Assembly: GCA_020137815.1 (NCBI GenBank)
Contig: CM035359.1
Location: 5,233,856-5,297,855 of the forward strand
Origin: Hormiphora californensis
Lineage: Eukaryota; Ctenophora; Tentaculata; Cydippida; Pleurobrachiidae
DNA length: 64,000 nt
Reading direction: 5' to 3'
The translations under genes and the position numbers were made by a program. This document shows, in pieces, positions 1 to 11,863 of the stretch (within the stretch, counting starts at the first letter, position 1; each line of letters starts with the position of its first letter). Under the pieces are notes generated by a model that searched no databases, had not been told where the DNA came from, and worked only from the letters and a program-made list of their open reading frames with translations.

Positions 1-306
1 CTTTCACCAACCACGTAGGTATGAGATCAAGATCACAGGTCTTGTCAGGCATATCTTTGATAATCCTCATTAGTTTCTCTGGGGAAACTTCCTCAAACTT
101 TTCAAAACAACAGACAGGGGTCTGATGTAAAACATTCCTCGTTGTCCTCTGGTTCTGCTCCTCTAACACAGTAGTTCGGATCCGCAATACAGTAATTAAC
201 TTAACTTTGATACTAATTGATAAATAATAAAACTTGATGTGCTTAAATGTGACTCCATTTCCAAAAGGGTGCTGAAAATGCTAAACATGGTTTCTTCTTG
301 GTGACA
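1..306. other. No recognised feature
   Basis: I see no splice-bounded open frame, RNA gene or clear repeat here. Confidence 0.5.
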
Positions 307-971
307 TAGGGGGATTCACCACATACAGCACCGGTGCGAACTCCAGTAATGTCGCACCACATACTGTCGGTGGAAACTTCAGTACAGTGAGTGTATGTGG
401 TGCCTCTTACTGAACAATCAATAAAAAACCTTCAAAACAAGCTAAAAACACGTAATTTTTTGTGAAATATCTTCCTCTCACTAATACCGAACTCTCTCTA
501 CCTCCTTTTCTCTCTCTTGTTATGTTTAGCTCCACTTATCTCTCTCTTATCTTTCCCGATTGCAGCACATATTTTCTCGATATGTCGGATAATCTCGCCC
601 TTGTTCTAGGTGTGGCCCTTTCTGTCGTAGTGAGAGTGCGTGCGCCTCTTATTGGTTGCTGTGGTGTGGGTGTGTGTGTGTATTGTGAGATGCAGGTCTG
701 TCATTGGCTAGTGCGCGCACGTGACCCCCACGTGACCTTTCAGTTCAGTACGAAGAGCACATACAGCACCGTACTGATCTTTTCTGAGCTAAGCTCACGT
801 GAGATTGTGTACTGATAGTCCCACCGATATTTATCAGTAAGAGGCACCACATACGGCAGTGCGTACTGAAGTTTGCACCGAAAGTGTTGTATGTGCTAGT
901 GAGAACTGAAGTTAGAGGCACCACATACGGCGGTGCGAATTTCAGTACAGTGCTGTATGTGGTCCCCCTTA
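307..971. mobile_element. Foldback MITE with CACCACATACAGCAC termini
   Basis: The left end reads TAGGGGGATTCACCACATAC and the right end is its inverted counterpart, GTATGTGGTCCCCCTTA. Further degenerate copies of the CACCACATAC motif lie at about 350-400, 835-900 and 915-960, in both orientations. There is no transposase frame; the small frames inside show no family resemblance. TA at both outer edges fits a TA target duplication. Confidence 0.6.
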
Positions 972-991
972 GACACCGTGCGCGACCAAGA

Positions 992-2146
992 TTGAGCTCA
1001 CACACAGGTGTCTGCTCCGCCCCAAAAAGGGTCGTTTCTTTCAAGGGATGTTGCACGCGATCTACTGGACCGATTTGCATCCGGTTTGTCGCAAAAGACT
1101 ACAAATGATCCTAATATACTTGAAAATACCCGAGAAGTTTGTCTGTCAACAGGAAGTGGGTCAAAATTGACACTGAAGTCAAACCTATAATCTGGCTTCC
1201 GAGAGTTTCTGCACTACGCCCATTCGATTTAGAAGATATTGGGAGATATGTTGATGCAATTAGCATCAGCTATTAATGGCGGGTATTTTCCAGTACTCAC
1301 AAGAGTTCAACCTATCTTCTGAGTTCTGATACCCTCAGATTCATTCTACACCGTCTGGGAGTGGTGCAAAAGGCTCGGAAGCCAAATTATAGATTTGACT
1401 TCAGTGTCAATTTTGACCCACTTCCTGTTGACAGACAAACTTCTCGGGTATTTTCCAGTAAACTAGGACCAATTGTTGGCCACATTGATGCCTGAGTGAG
1501 ATCGAGGTCGCGCAGCGACCGAGATCGATCTCACATCTAGGCCTCCGGCCCGTTATTGATTTTAGAGCAAACTTTTTCAAAGACCTGGCTGCAAGGAACT
1601 ACTGAACCGAGTTACATCTCGTTTGTTGCTCCTGGCAGGTAATTGTCTCTAGTTTTACGGAAAATACCCGCGAGTATCAGCATTTGAGGAATAGTGGGTC
1701 AAAATTGACTCTAAACATGGGCAATTCTTTAAAGACCTGGCTGCAAGCTCCTACTCGGTCCTGGGACAATCTGCGGGTACTGGGAGAATCGTCATGGCCC
1801 TGTGAGCATGGGAAAATACCCGCCGATTCATCACGATGCGAAATGAGGCGGTAATTGACGTTTGAGTAGTGCTAGGTCAGCTAAAAAGGTCTCCCAAAAC
1901 AGTCTGTCGCGCGGGATTTGCTGAAAAACGTGCTTTACATCGCGCGCACGTGAGTTCTTGCTGTCCACGGGCCGGGAGCCTATTCTTCGCGGAGCGAGAA
2001 TAGGTTGCATTGGAGCCAAGACCAATTGGTAGTCTCATGAAACAAGCGGGATGTAAATCGGTCGAGTGGATCACTTGAAATTTGGCTTGAAAGACACGAC
2101 CCTTTTTTAGGGGGCGGAGCGGACACCTATGTGCGAGCTCGATCTC
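992..2146. mobile_element. Diverged composite foldback element
   Basis: The left arm (GGTGTCTGCTCCGCCCC, then AAAGGGTCG) is repeated inverted at about 2085-2135. A second, tighter palindrome is nested at about 1118-1455: the stretch around CTGTCAACAGGAAGTGGGTC recurs inverted near 1420. The motif GGAAAATACCCG appears several more times up to 1820. No coding capacity is recognised. Confidence 0.5.
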
Positions 2147-3939
2147 GCACGCACTAGGTGTCAATGTCACCAAGGTTTCTTCAATCTCCATAATACTAAA
2201 GATGATTTCCGTTTCCTGGTATGAATCAAACTCATTCTAACTGTGCTACGTCACTAGGGTATGTTATGCAGAAGTTAGGATAATAATTACATATTCCCCT
2301 AGACATATCAATTTATCACCAGATCCCATATAACCTATATCATGGGGTCGTATAACCTATTATATAGTGGGTTGCTGCCCGGTCGTTCCTAACAAAATCA
2401 CATACTAATCTTCGAGATCTTAAATTTTTCTGCATAGTCTTCCTAAGAATTATCCCGCCCTAACTTGCCTGGCTAGACTGTGTTTCGACTGTGTTTCGGG
2501 TGTGTAAAGGGAGGGTTAGAACATAACAAGCCCTAACAAGAGATGTCATTATAGCATTATAAACATATAAATGTTGCAATACAAGACAAATGCTTCATAT
2601 AATACATTTGTTCACAAAATGGGGCGATGGGTCCGGGGCTTCGCACCAGGCTGTACTTCAATATCTTTAAATCCCCATTTCACCATTATGTTACCATTAT
2701 ATGCTGTCTGGTGGCGCCGACCCGATCTGTCTGATTAGGAGTGTGGCGCCGACAGACAGCAATTTTGCTAAATTTACCATTATGAAAAGTAACAAATCCT
2801 GAATCAGATGCTGAGTATACACTCTCTTTATTCTCCCAGTTACCTATGAACGAGGGGGAGGTTAACACTCGAGGAGAGCCATAAACCTTCCTGAAATTTT
2901 TAGATTAAAATTCTAGCATGGGGAAGCGATTTTTGCTAGATTTGGTAAAGCTGGATTTTAAATTTTTTACAAATGTTGAAAAAATCCGCCATGAGCCAGA
3001 TATCCATTGACCGATCGTAATCACTGCGCTGGCAAGCGCAAAGGTGACCACCACCTCCCCCAGCCGCGCGTGCCAGAAAGCAGTAATAAGTTTTTTCAGT
3101 TTTTAGCCAAAAATGGCATTTTGCGACGCCCATAGCGAGGCCCCCACTGCACCAATCGGTCTGAAATTTGGTATACAGTGTCACGTAGACTAGATCTACT
3201 GGAGTTTAAAAGGGCAAGTCTCTATCTCTTTTAGTTGTAGAGTTATTCATGGTGAAAAAAGCAATAAATGTCCGTGTCTATATATATATGTACATACATA
3301 CATACATACATATAGACGCTTTTTTACACAATTTGCAGACAATTTTCTGGAAAAACTACAAGAGATAGACACTTCTCGATTGTTGTATTCAAAAGATAAT
3401 CGTTTGAATTGTGTTATTGGAGGGTTTTCATGTTCTATGTCTAACCAGAACGTCCTTAAAAATTGTCATAAAGTTAAGACATTTTTCAAATCGACCAAAT
3501 TTCTTTGAGCTCAATTTACACCCTGAAGACGGCTTCTGGTTGAAAAATGGAGACCACACTTATGAAAGATAATCGTCTAAACTTTCAGAAACTATATCGT
3601 GAATTTGTGAAACTCTATTTCCAAGGGTCTTAAATCGCGTCTGAAGTTTTAAGACTGTATGAAAATAGATATGACAATAGTGCGTTTTTCGCCATAGCGA
3701 CCTCAAATCTTGTCCAATCGATCTCAAACTTGGTCAGCATCTTTATCTAGATGAGCCTGATAATAAGTTTTCACTAGCAAGACGTTATTACGTCGTGAAG
3801 TCACACTATGACGTCAAAATGACGTCAAAATTTAAATTTTCGTATTTTAGCGATTTCTGACGGTCTTTACAAGTTCTGCTACGTCCAGACATGTCTCACA
3901 TCGTATCTCACATCAGAAAATACCAAAAATAGACCTAAA
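2147..3939. other. Gene-free stretch
   Basis: No gene is recognised. It contains a short TATA/TACA microsatellite at about 3281-3312. The open frames on the minus strand at 2.7-3.2 kb lack splice context and family features. Confidence 0.5.
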
Positions 3940-4365
3940 TTATGCCAAAAACTAACAGAAATTAGTTGGCTGGAAAGGTGACCACTGTTATTGTCAAACT
4001 TACACCTTTGCCCGGCCCGGGTTACGGAAATAGAGGGAAAGGGAGAGAGAAAGAGAGAGAGAGAGAGAGAAAGATAGAGAGAGAGGAGAGAGAGAAGAGG
4101 AGAGAGAAGAGAGAGAGAGGCAGAGAGATGACGAGAGACTAGAGAGAGAGAGGATGAGAGAGAGAGGGGAGATGAGGAGAGAGAGGAGGAGAGAGAGATG
4201 AGAGTGAGGAGAGGAGAGGAGATACGAGAGAGAGAGAGAGAGATGCAGACAGTGAGAGGAGGAAATATAACTGGATGAAAAAACCCGGAGAGGGCAAAGG
4301 TGTAAGTTTGACAATAACAGTGGTCACCTTTCCAGCCAACTAATTTCTGTTAGTTTTTGGCATAA
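3940..4365. mobile_element. MITE with GA-rich core
   Basis: Terminal inverted repeats of about 75 bp begin TTATGCCAAAAACTAACAG and end with the reverse complement, GTTAGTTTTTGGCATAA. The core (about 4030-4262) is a degenerate GAGAGA tract. The architecture matches the element at 14105-14573 although the termini differ. Ser/Leu-rich frames through the core are translations of the simple repeat. Confidence 0.8.
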
Positions 4366-6650
4366 TAAAACTAACATAGGACCTAGAAAATTGTATAAGC
4401 TAACGTTGGATTCAAGTCATTTAGACGTTTAGAACGTACAAAAACGGCCATGAAGTGCGCAAGGCGCAATTTTGGCAAAAATCCAATTTTTAAGGATGAA
4501 GATGGAATCTAAACGCTTCAATTATGGTTGCATCATATTCAGGCTTAAAAAGTGATCTAGGAACACTGGTCAAACCGATCATCTGTCCCCAATAGAGAAA
4601 ATGCCATGACATATTCAATCATCCGTAGTGCCACAGTTTTTTCTTGCATAAAGCGGCAGTTAGAGTAGCATTGAAACATATTGCTCGTGAGGCAATACTG
4701 CCAGCAGGCGAAGGTTCCCACCATCCTAGTCCAACCTAAAAATGTCCAACTCCAAGGAAGACGCTGGAACAGGTCGCTTGGCTATCTGGCTCCGTTCTCT
4801 CACAAACATACCTGTCCAGATATTTACCGAATGACCTAATATAGTCTATAGTACGTGGGTACTGCGTCTATAGTGCGATGCCCGCAAATCGCAAATTGCC
4901 TATATATGGTGCTACAATTTGATCACATGAATTACCAGGAAGAATCTTTATTAGATCTATATCATGTAAAGAGACCCTGAAATATGCAGAGCCCTGAAAA
5001 ATCTTAATCAAATACAGGCCCTACAAAAAGTAAAATATTTTCCTCAATTCCCCTGGAGTATGGGTCACATACTCCAGAGAACTCTAGTATGGGGTGGGGC
5101 GAGGGAAATGAGCCAAATGGAGCGATTTATCTGAATTAATTCTATCCGGGTCCCAACCGTGTGGCCGCCGGTCTTGAATGGCTTTTGGCCACCGGTCTTG
5201 AATCTTGTAAACTACACTAATCGTTTAGTAATTACAACATGCCATCAGAACATGACTAATCTTATGTAAAACGGTTAACGGGGATCTATAAAAGCTGGCT
5301 CTCCGAGTCATGGCGATATATATATCCCCGGCATGTTCGTACATCGAATGACTATCGTCGACGAATTTGCGATAAGGTTCGCATATATTTCGATAATATA
5401 AATTTCATGGAAAAACTACTTAGCTGCTAGGAAATAATCCCACAAGAAGACTAGTTGTTCCGGGAAATGCTTTTAGACAGTTATTATGTACCGGGAGAAA
5501 ATACTTCCTATCTAAGTCCATGCTATAATAGTAGAAACTTTATCAAAAAAGCCCCTATATTAAAAGTATATCGATACCACCCGATAGTGTCTACCTATAC
5601 CTGTCTCTACCACCCCTCTGTGCAACATGACGTGAGACTTACTGGTACAAGAAATGACGGGCACTGTGTTGTCCTCTTGTTCACAGTACAACTCCTCCGT
5701 CTGTTTTAGTTCCGCGAGCTGGTCAGTATCGTTTTGGGACACGAGAAGGGCCACCTTCTCATCACACGTCTGTAAAACTCCTTCATAAAATTAAATGTTA
5801 ACATTTTTTACTCCTTCATAAAGTTAAATGATGTTCCTTCATAAATAATACTATCGTAACTTTATACTAACAAGGTCAGTTTTGTAGGCGGCATCCCATT
5901 GCTTCTCCCCGTCGTAGTACATAAGTAAGGAATTGTAAGTGGGTATAAGTCCTCCCACATTTTCCTACGGATAATCAAAATCATTCGTAATTAAAGTCAA
6001 ACTAAAAAGTAATTCAACATGTTGTTTCATAATATCTTACCCGGCGATAGTTAAAGGTAAACGTTGCTTTTCCGTTGTTTGGCCGAAAACAGAATCGTGC
6101 CAAAAAATAAAAATTCTGAAAGTGGAAGTGATAGGAATTAGAGGTTAGATATATGCATGAGAGTTTGTTGAAGAACAAGGGAGAGATTGGGACGGGTACC
6201 AAGAACTCTTGTCTAACTCATGCGTCCCTCTTTATGGTATGGCTGTTTTGATAACATTAACATAGAGTGTGGTAATTGAAGCTGTTTTTACTTCATGTTT
6301 TTGTTTCGATCCCACCCTCAGTGCCGTGCAATGTTCGAACATCGAATAACTAACATCGATGAATTTGCGATAAGGTTCGCAAAAATTTCCGTCAATAAAC
6401 TCATCCCATTCCTATGTTATATATAATATCGTGCCATATTTTATATAAAATATCGTGCCGGATCTAAATCACAATGATTTAGACAAATCACATTGCATCT
6501 CTATTATAATTTGGACTATGAATGTCGAAGTTTACGTCGTTCGTTCAGCGCCTGCTAGGCTCCTTCATAAAATAAAAGGACACTTCTTACTTCTTATTTG
6601 GCCAAGATTTCGGTCAAGTAAAGGATGATATAAACAATGACATCATTACA
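4366..6650. repeat. Gene-free stretch with a dispersed repeat
   Basis: No gene is recognised. A repeat of about 45 bp containing GAATTTGCGATAAGGTTCGC occurs at about 5339-5386 and again, diverged, at 6340-6385. CTCCTTCATAAA recurs near 5777, 5811 and 6552. Nothing else stands out. Confidence 0.4.
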
Positions 6651-6883
6651 AGCTATGTAAAACAGTCGTGCGTGGATCAGATTCAGGCACGACTATATTT
6701 AACCCTGAGATGTCAGGGTTCAGTGACGGCTATTATTCCTGATATACCAGGTCTCAAGGGTAAATAGCCGGGACCTGAACCTGAGATTCAGGCACGACTT
6801 TGGTTACGAAGTCACCCCCACTGGGGCGCTCGTGCAGAGGGATAATTTCATTACCAAGGCACGGCTGCTATAGCACGACTGCT

Positions 6884-7889
6884 GGGAGGGGGGGGGGGTC
6901 CAGCCCTAAAAAGAGCTAAGCTATCGGCCAAAATCAGAGTACCTTTAGCTTTTTTTAGCTTTTTTAGCTCTTTTTAGCTTTTTTAGGCTAAAAAAAGCTA
7001 AAAAAAGCTAAAAAAAAGCTAAAATTGAGTTTTTAGTGGATTCATATCTAGGTTCGAATCCCGCTGACGCCAAATTTTTTAAACTTTTATTATAACGTTT
7101 TACAGTCGGACCCCGATTTACCGGAACCCCGATTTACCGGGGGGATAAACTTCCCCCGATATAGGAAATTAACGGTATATCGCCCCGATATAGCTAAGCT
7201 ATCGGCCAAAATCAGAGTACCTTTAGCTTTTTTTAGCTTTTTTAGCTCTTTTTAGCTTTTTTAGGCTAAAAAAAGCTAAAAAAAGCTAAAAAAAAGCTAA
7301 AATTGAGTTTTTAGTGGATTCATATCTAGGTTCGAATCCCGCTGACGCCAAATTTTTTAAACTTTTATTATAACGTTTTACAGTCGGACCCCGATTTACC
7401 GGACCCCGATTTACCGGAACCCCGATTTACCGGGGGGATAAACTTCCCCCGATATAGGAAATTAACGGTATATCGCCCCGATATACCGGGCACCCCGATT
7501 TACCGGGCAAAACCCTTTCCCCCGAGCATCCCGGTAAATCGGGGTCCGACTGTATAACGTTTTTTGAACTTTTTTAAAACTATTTTTATCAAATTTGAAT
7601 AATATTTTTATCGAAAAAATATCTCCAGAAAATGGCAGTAGGGGTGGATACAGAAATTGCTATGTATGGACATAAACGGTAGATTATGGTAAAAAATGTG
7701 CAGGAAATGAACACATGCAGTCAATAGACGTCCGGAAGGATGAAAATTTAATGGAAAAGTGTCAAGATGAATGCTGAAAAAACATAAAAAGTAGGGCTAA
7801 AAAAAGCTAAAAAAGCCAACATAAAAAAGCCATCGACCAAAATCAGGGTACCTTTAGCTTTTTTTAGGGCTGGACCCCCCCCCCCCCCC
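6884..7889. mobile_element. G-capped foldback element with AAAAAAGCTA arms
   Basis: The element runs from a G-run (GGGAGGGGGGGGGGTCC) to a C-run. ACTGCT lies directly outside both ends (6878-6883 and 7890-7895). The arms are made of A-rich AAGCTA / TAGCTTTTTT units of about 9-10 bp. Inside, a block of about 277 bp is directly duplicated (from 6914 and from 7191), and a pogo-like MITE is embedded. A related empty-site sequence lies at about 8101-8160. Confidence 0.7.
7379..7554. mobile_element. Pogo/Tigger-like MITE, copy 1
   Basis: The ends read TACAGTCGGACCCCGATTTA and its inverted counterpart, finishing GGGTCCGACTGTA, with TA at the edges. CAGT...CCC termini with a TA target are typical of pogo-type Tc1/mariner elements. 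There is no coding frame. A partial copy sits at 7101-7192 because the host element is internally duplicated. A second full copy lies at 56058-56233. Confidence 0.8.
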
Positions 7890-7894
7890 ACTGC

Positions 7895-8165
7895 TATATA
7901 TCCGAAATTACTTTACTTCTGTATTTGCAGTCAACTATTCCCTGATATACCAGGTCTCAAGGGTTTCTCCTAGTCCCGGCGATATCGCTTTGCGATAGTC
8001 CCCTGTGGGCTTGCCTTTGGCAAGCCCAGGCACTCCGTAGATAGATAGATAGATAGGTCTCAATTAGGGTAATAAGCCGGGACCTGAACCTAAGATTCAG
8101 GCACGACTGCTATATATATCCGAAATTACTTTGCTTCTGTATCTGCAGTCAACTATTTCTAGGAG
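7895..8165. repeat. Duplicated segment around an insertion site
   Basis: The stretch after 7890 (ACTGCTATATATCCGAAATT and onward) recurs at about 8101-8160. GATATACCAGGTCTCAAGGG occurs at about 6750 and 7955. These direct copies provide an uninterrupted version of the site where the 6884-7889 element sits. A short (GATA)n run lies at 8038-8056. Confidence 0.6.
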
Positions 8166-8512
8166 TAGAATGATATTAAGCTCCTTGCCCCACGCCTTGG
8201 CAAAGAATTCACACTTTGCATATAGAATCCCGAGAATGCACGAATACGTCATGATAGAATATTTGAGCTAAAAGTAGAGTGATGAACTCATGAAATAAGG
8301 TGATTTTAAGTACAGAATGGTTTGATTACTCAAAAAGACCAACAGTTTCCTTACGTCAAAAGTCGAAATTGTCCCCTCCAGTTTTATCCCGTTAGTTGGG
8401 ATTGGGCAACAACACAACAACAAGACCAAGATCAGGGATGCTTCGTAAAAACGAGACATTTCCGAAGAAGAATCAAGCTAAGCTGGAATGGGGAGGGTTT
8501 TGAAGATGAAGG

Positions 8513-8642
<130 letters not shown>

Positions 8643-9260
8643 GGACAGATTGGAAGGAGAGGGTTATGATGCTGTATATTTGTGAGGTTTCAAAGACCTG
8701 GCACGAGCCATGGGCGTGGACAAAACAGGGAGGTTCTCTGGAGAAGGGAGAGGCGCTGGAGCATCTCCAGAGGCCACCTCCCTCTACCGTGGTATTTAAG
8801 AGGTCGCCATGCTACGCAGTCGGTCGTTCACGCTATGAATCGCCTTCGAACTTGCATAAGCTTACACTGAGCCTTAGGAGATTCGATAGACTGGGAACAT
8901 GACAATTAAGAGGCTCGGTGCTCCCCATAGTTGCCATGTGTTATAGGAAAATTCTGCAATTGTTGTAGCCAGATATTTTGCTATTTATTGGTCCAATTGT
9001 TGCTTGGGGTTTAATAGTATTATAGAACTACGTCGAATTCGTTTAATCAAAGCTCTAAACAACTCACTATAACTCTGCAAAATTGTGATAAGACTAAGAG
9101 AGTGTGTGATCTGTGCTTGCTGAGCATGTTATATGATAGGGGCTGCTTTATAAAACTAGTGTACTGCACTTGTAATATACATCATCATGATGTGTGTGTC
9201 ATCTCGCATGCAGCAGTCGGGCTTGTAGACACTGGTCAATGAAACTAAATCATCAAACGT

Positions 9261-9435
9261 CAGTCTGTAGAGTGAGATCATATGTCAGTCTGTAGAGTGA
9301 GATCACATGTCAGTCTGTAGAGTGAGATCAAATGTCAGTCTGTAGAGTGAGATCAAATGTCAGTCTGTAGAGTGAGATCAAATGTCAGTCTGTAGAGTGA
9401 GATCACATGTCAGTCTGTAGAGTGATATCACATGT
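9261..9435. repeat. 25-bp minisatellite, seven units
   Basis: Seven head-to-tail copies of a 25-bp unit beginning CAGTCTGTAGAGTGAGATCA. Unit variation is confined mainly to the base after ATCA. From 9436 to 10286 nothing else is recognised. Confidence 0.95.
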
Positions 9436-10286
9436 GGTATTAAGGTAGTGGGGTATTGAGGTAGTGGGGTATTGGGATAGTGAGAATCTTTATTGTACAT
9501 AAAACATGTACAGAAAACAATTCGCATGCTATCTGAATCATACCGACTACATCTTATGTTCATTGTTACAGAAAGCTAGTTTAACTAACGTCCTGTAAGT
9601 TACAAAAGGAAGCTAAGATGAGCTGGTGGCACGTCTCTCTGTCGACAATATTACAGTTTTATTTAGCTGCTAAGTAGCAGCTAGTAGAGCACTCTCTAGA
9701 GGTCTGTGTTAGTAGGGACAATGTGCAGGGACAATGTGTAGTGCACACTATGTGGACAGGTCTGAATTACATAGATGCAGATTACACCATTGTGCCTCAG
9801 CTAAGTGAACTGCTCTGAGTCACCTTTAGTAGTTCTATAGTGTCTCTGTTGTAGAGGACAGTCTTTTGTGAGACATTAGACAACATAGCGTCCTAGATGT
9901 TAGTATTGTTTAGAACGCAATTACAATGGTGACTAGTCACGCAACTCTCTCTAGTGTCTGCAGCTAGTTGCTGTCTGCGGTAGCTATAATCATGATGCAG
10001 CTATAAGTCGCTGTCTGCAATCTGTTGTCTACATCGAGTTGTCGACATCACTAATTGCTACTACGTAAAGTTGTGCTTTGCTACAAAGTCCACCCATTAG
10101 ACCAGCATCGTGCAGCACTTCCTGGAGCAGTAGCTCGGATAAATCACAGAGCGCTGCAGTTCTGTAACAATTCAGTTGTTCAGTATATAGTACGTGTTAT
10201 TTTTAATGAATGCCTCTATTGTCCAGCACATTAACGGCATTTCAGTGTTATTGTTGTTGGGTGCAGGTGTGAACGTGCAGTGTGCA

Positions 10287-10385
10287 GCACACTGATCTAC
10301 CTGTATCCTTATTGTATCTTGTAGTGCGTGCAGGACACCGATCTACCTGTATCCTTATTGTATCTTGTAGTGCGTGCAGGACACC
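10287..10385. repeat. 47-bp tandem duplication
   Basis: GATCTACCTGTATCCTTATT and the following bases occur twice with a period of 47 bp, nearly identical. The open frame across it is not supported by splice or family evidence. Confidence 0.85.
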
Positions 10386-10559
10386 AGCTGTAATACGCAG
10401 TAGCCTATGTGCCGTACGTGATATTGTATCTAGTACTCATTTGAGACGAGCCTATAGATCTTGTAGGGGAATATCCATTAGAAACTGAGAGGGATAGCAA
10501 TTAGAAACTGAGCTGAGCCTATAGAACACTACTTTTAATTATTCCCAAGTGTTTAATGA

Positions 10560-10960
10560 TACTGTAAAACCAGACATTTTTACGACCATTAATTTTCGCG
10601 ATTCGATCAAAATTGACTATTTTCGCGGTTTTAATTTTCGCTAATCCCACTACCACCCCGATTTCACGGTCCTAGTATATTGTCTAATTACGCCAAGAGT
10701 GCAGTCATCATTGCCATGAGACACCAGACCTGCTTGGCATAGACCAATGAAGTGTGAGCATTTTCTCATTCCTGATTGGCTCTAAGACATAGCCAATCAG
10801 GGATGAGACAAAAAAGGCTCACATCCCATTGGCTTACAGTTTACGAGTTTTCTGTGAAAAATCGTCCAAAATATTTTCGCGGAATCTATTTTCGCGGATT
10901 TTCCAGCCAAAAATAAAGAGCGAAAATTAAACTCTCACGAAAATTAATGGTTTTACAGTA
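10560..10960. mobile_element. MITE with TACTGTAAAACC termini
   Basis: The left end reads TACTGTAAAACC, the right end GGTTTTACAGTA. Subterminal TTAATTTTCGCG motifs are also inverted. The outer TA fits a Tc1/mariner-type target. It has no coding capacity. A short inner inverted repeat (TCATTCCTGATTGGCT and AGCCAATCAGGGATGAG) suggests a second nested foldback. Confidence 0.8.
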
Positions 10961-11404
10961 AATGTTTTGTTGACCAACTTGTCTCCCCAGCTCCCGATAA
11001 TGCAACTTCAGCGATCGATCGCCGAAGTTGCATTATTTAATCAGAGTTACTATTCTAACTTAATTAACATTTCCATGCCCGCAAAGTTTATACATAGGCT
11101 CAACGAATATTATATATTCAGACCGGAATTTCAGTCTGTAATTCAGGTATGAACATATTTGCAGGACCACGCCATTGCCAATATCATAGTGGTAACATTC
11201 ACGATCTAGTTTATGCCGCATTATATAGTGGCACTATTATAGTCACGTTCTCCGCGGTCACCTGACATATAATAGGGCTTAATGCATTAGGGATCAGTTG
11301 GGGGGATAGACACAATTCTAAAGTATGCATTCCCGCGGATAAATTCTCTGCATACCGACCCGCCCCCTTAATTAATGATATTTCGCATCATGGGTAGGGC
11401 CCAC

Positions 11405-11411
11405 TATAAAA
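11405..11411 (+). promoter_or_regulatory. TATA box of the 7TM gene
   Basis: TATAAAA sits in GGCCCACTATAAAAGGGGG, about 450 bp upstream of the first ATG at 11864. If used, transcription would begin near 11435. Transcript 5' ends are needed to confirm it. Confidence 0.4.
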
Positions 11412-11863
11412 GGGGGTGCCAAACGCATGGAGACCCGTATTTTCCTAATGTCGCAATAGTTGTTGTTGCTGCAGAGGTAGCTATATAATAACAGTCGAAG
11501 TTTTGATATCTATTTTCTTAGTACTAACTATTAACTCAACTGAAACCTGTACTTAACATTCTATCTATAGCATCAGAAATATTTTAGAATGTTTAGAATA
11601 TTTTAGAATTTCTAAAACATTTTAGAATTTCCAAAATATTTCTGATGCTATTATCCATCGTTTGTAACCTTGGTTTTTTACTTCCAGTAAAATTATTAGC
11701 ACTGAAACACTCCATCTTCTACCACAGCTAACCACTATGTATAACCCTTACGATAAGGTTACCTTCTGTTAACCCAGTTGTTAACCTTATTGTTTATGTT
11801 AACCCTATCCTTGATATCACAGTAATAATATAACCCTTCTATCTTCCATCATAGCTATATAAC

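Noticed and set aside
462-1190. Small plus-strand frames near the left edge
   Set aside because: They overlap foldback repeat arms and lack splice, start or family support.
7050-7072. Functional tRNA gene
   Set aside because: Only a T-arm and acceptor-like 3' end is present; no matching 5' acceptor strand or anticodon arm lies upstream.
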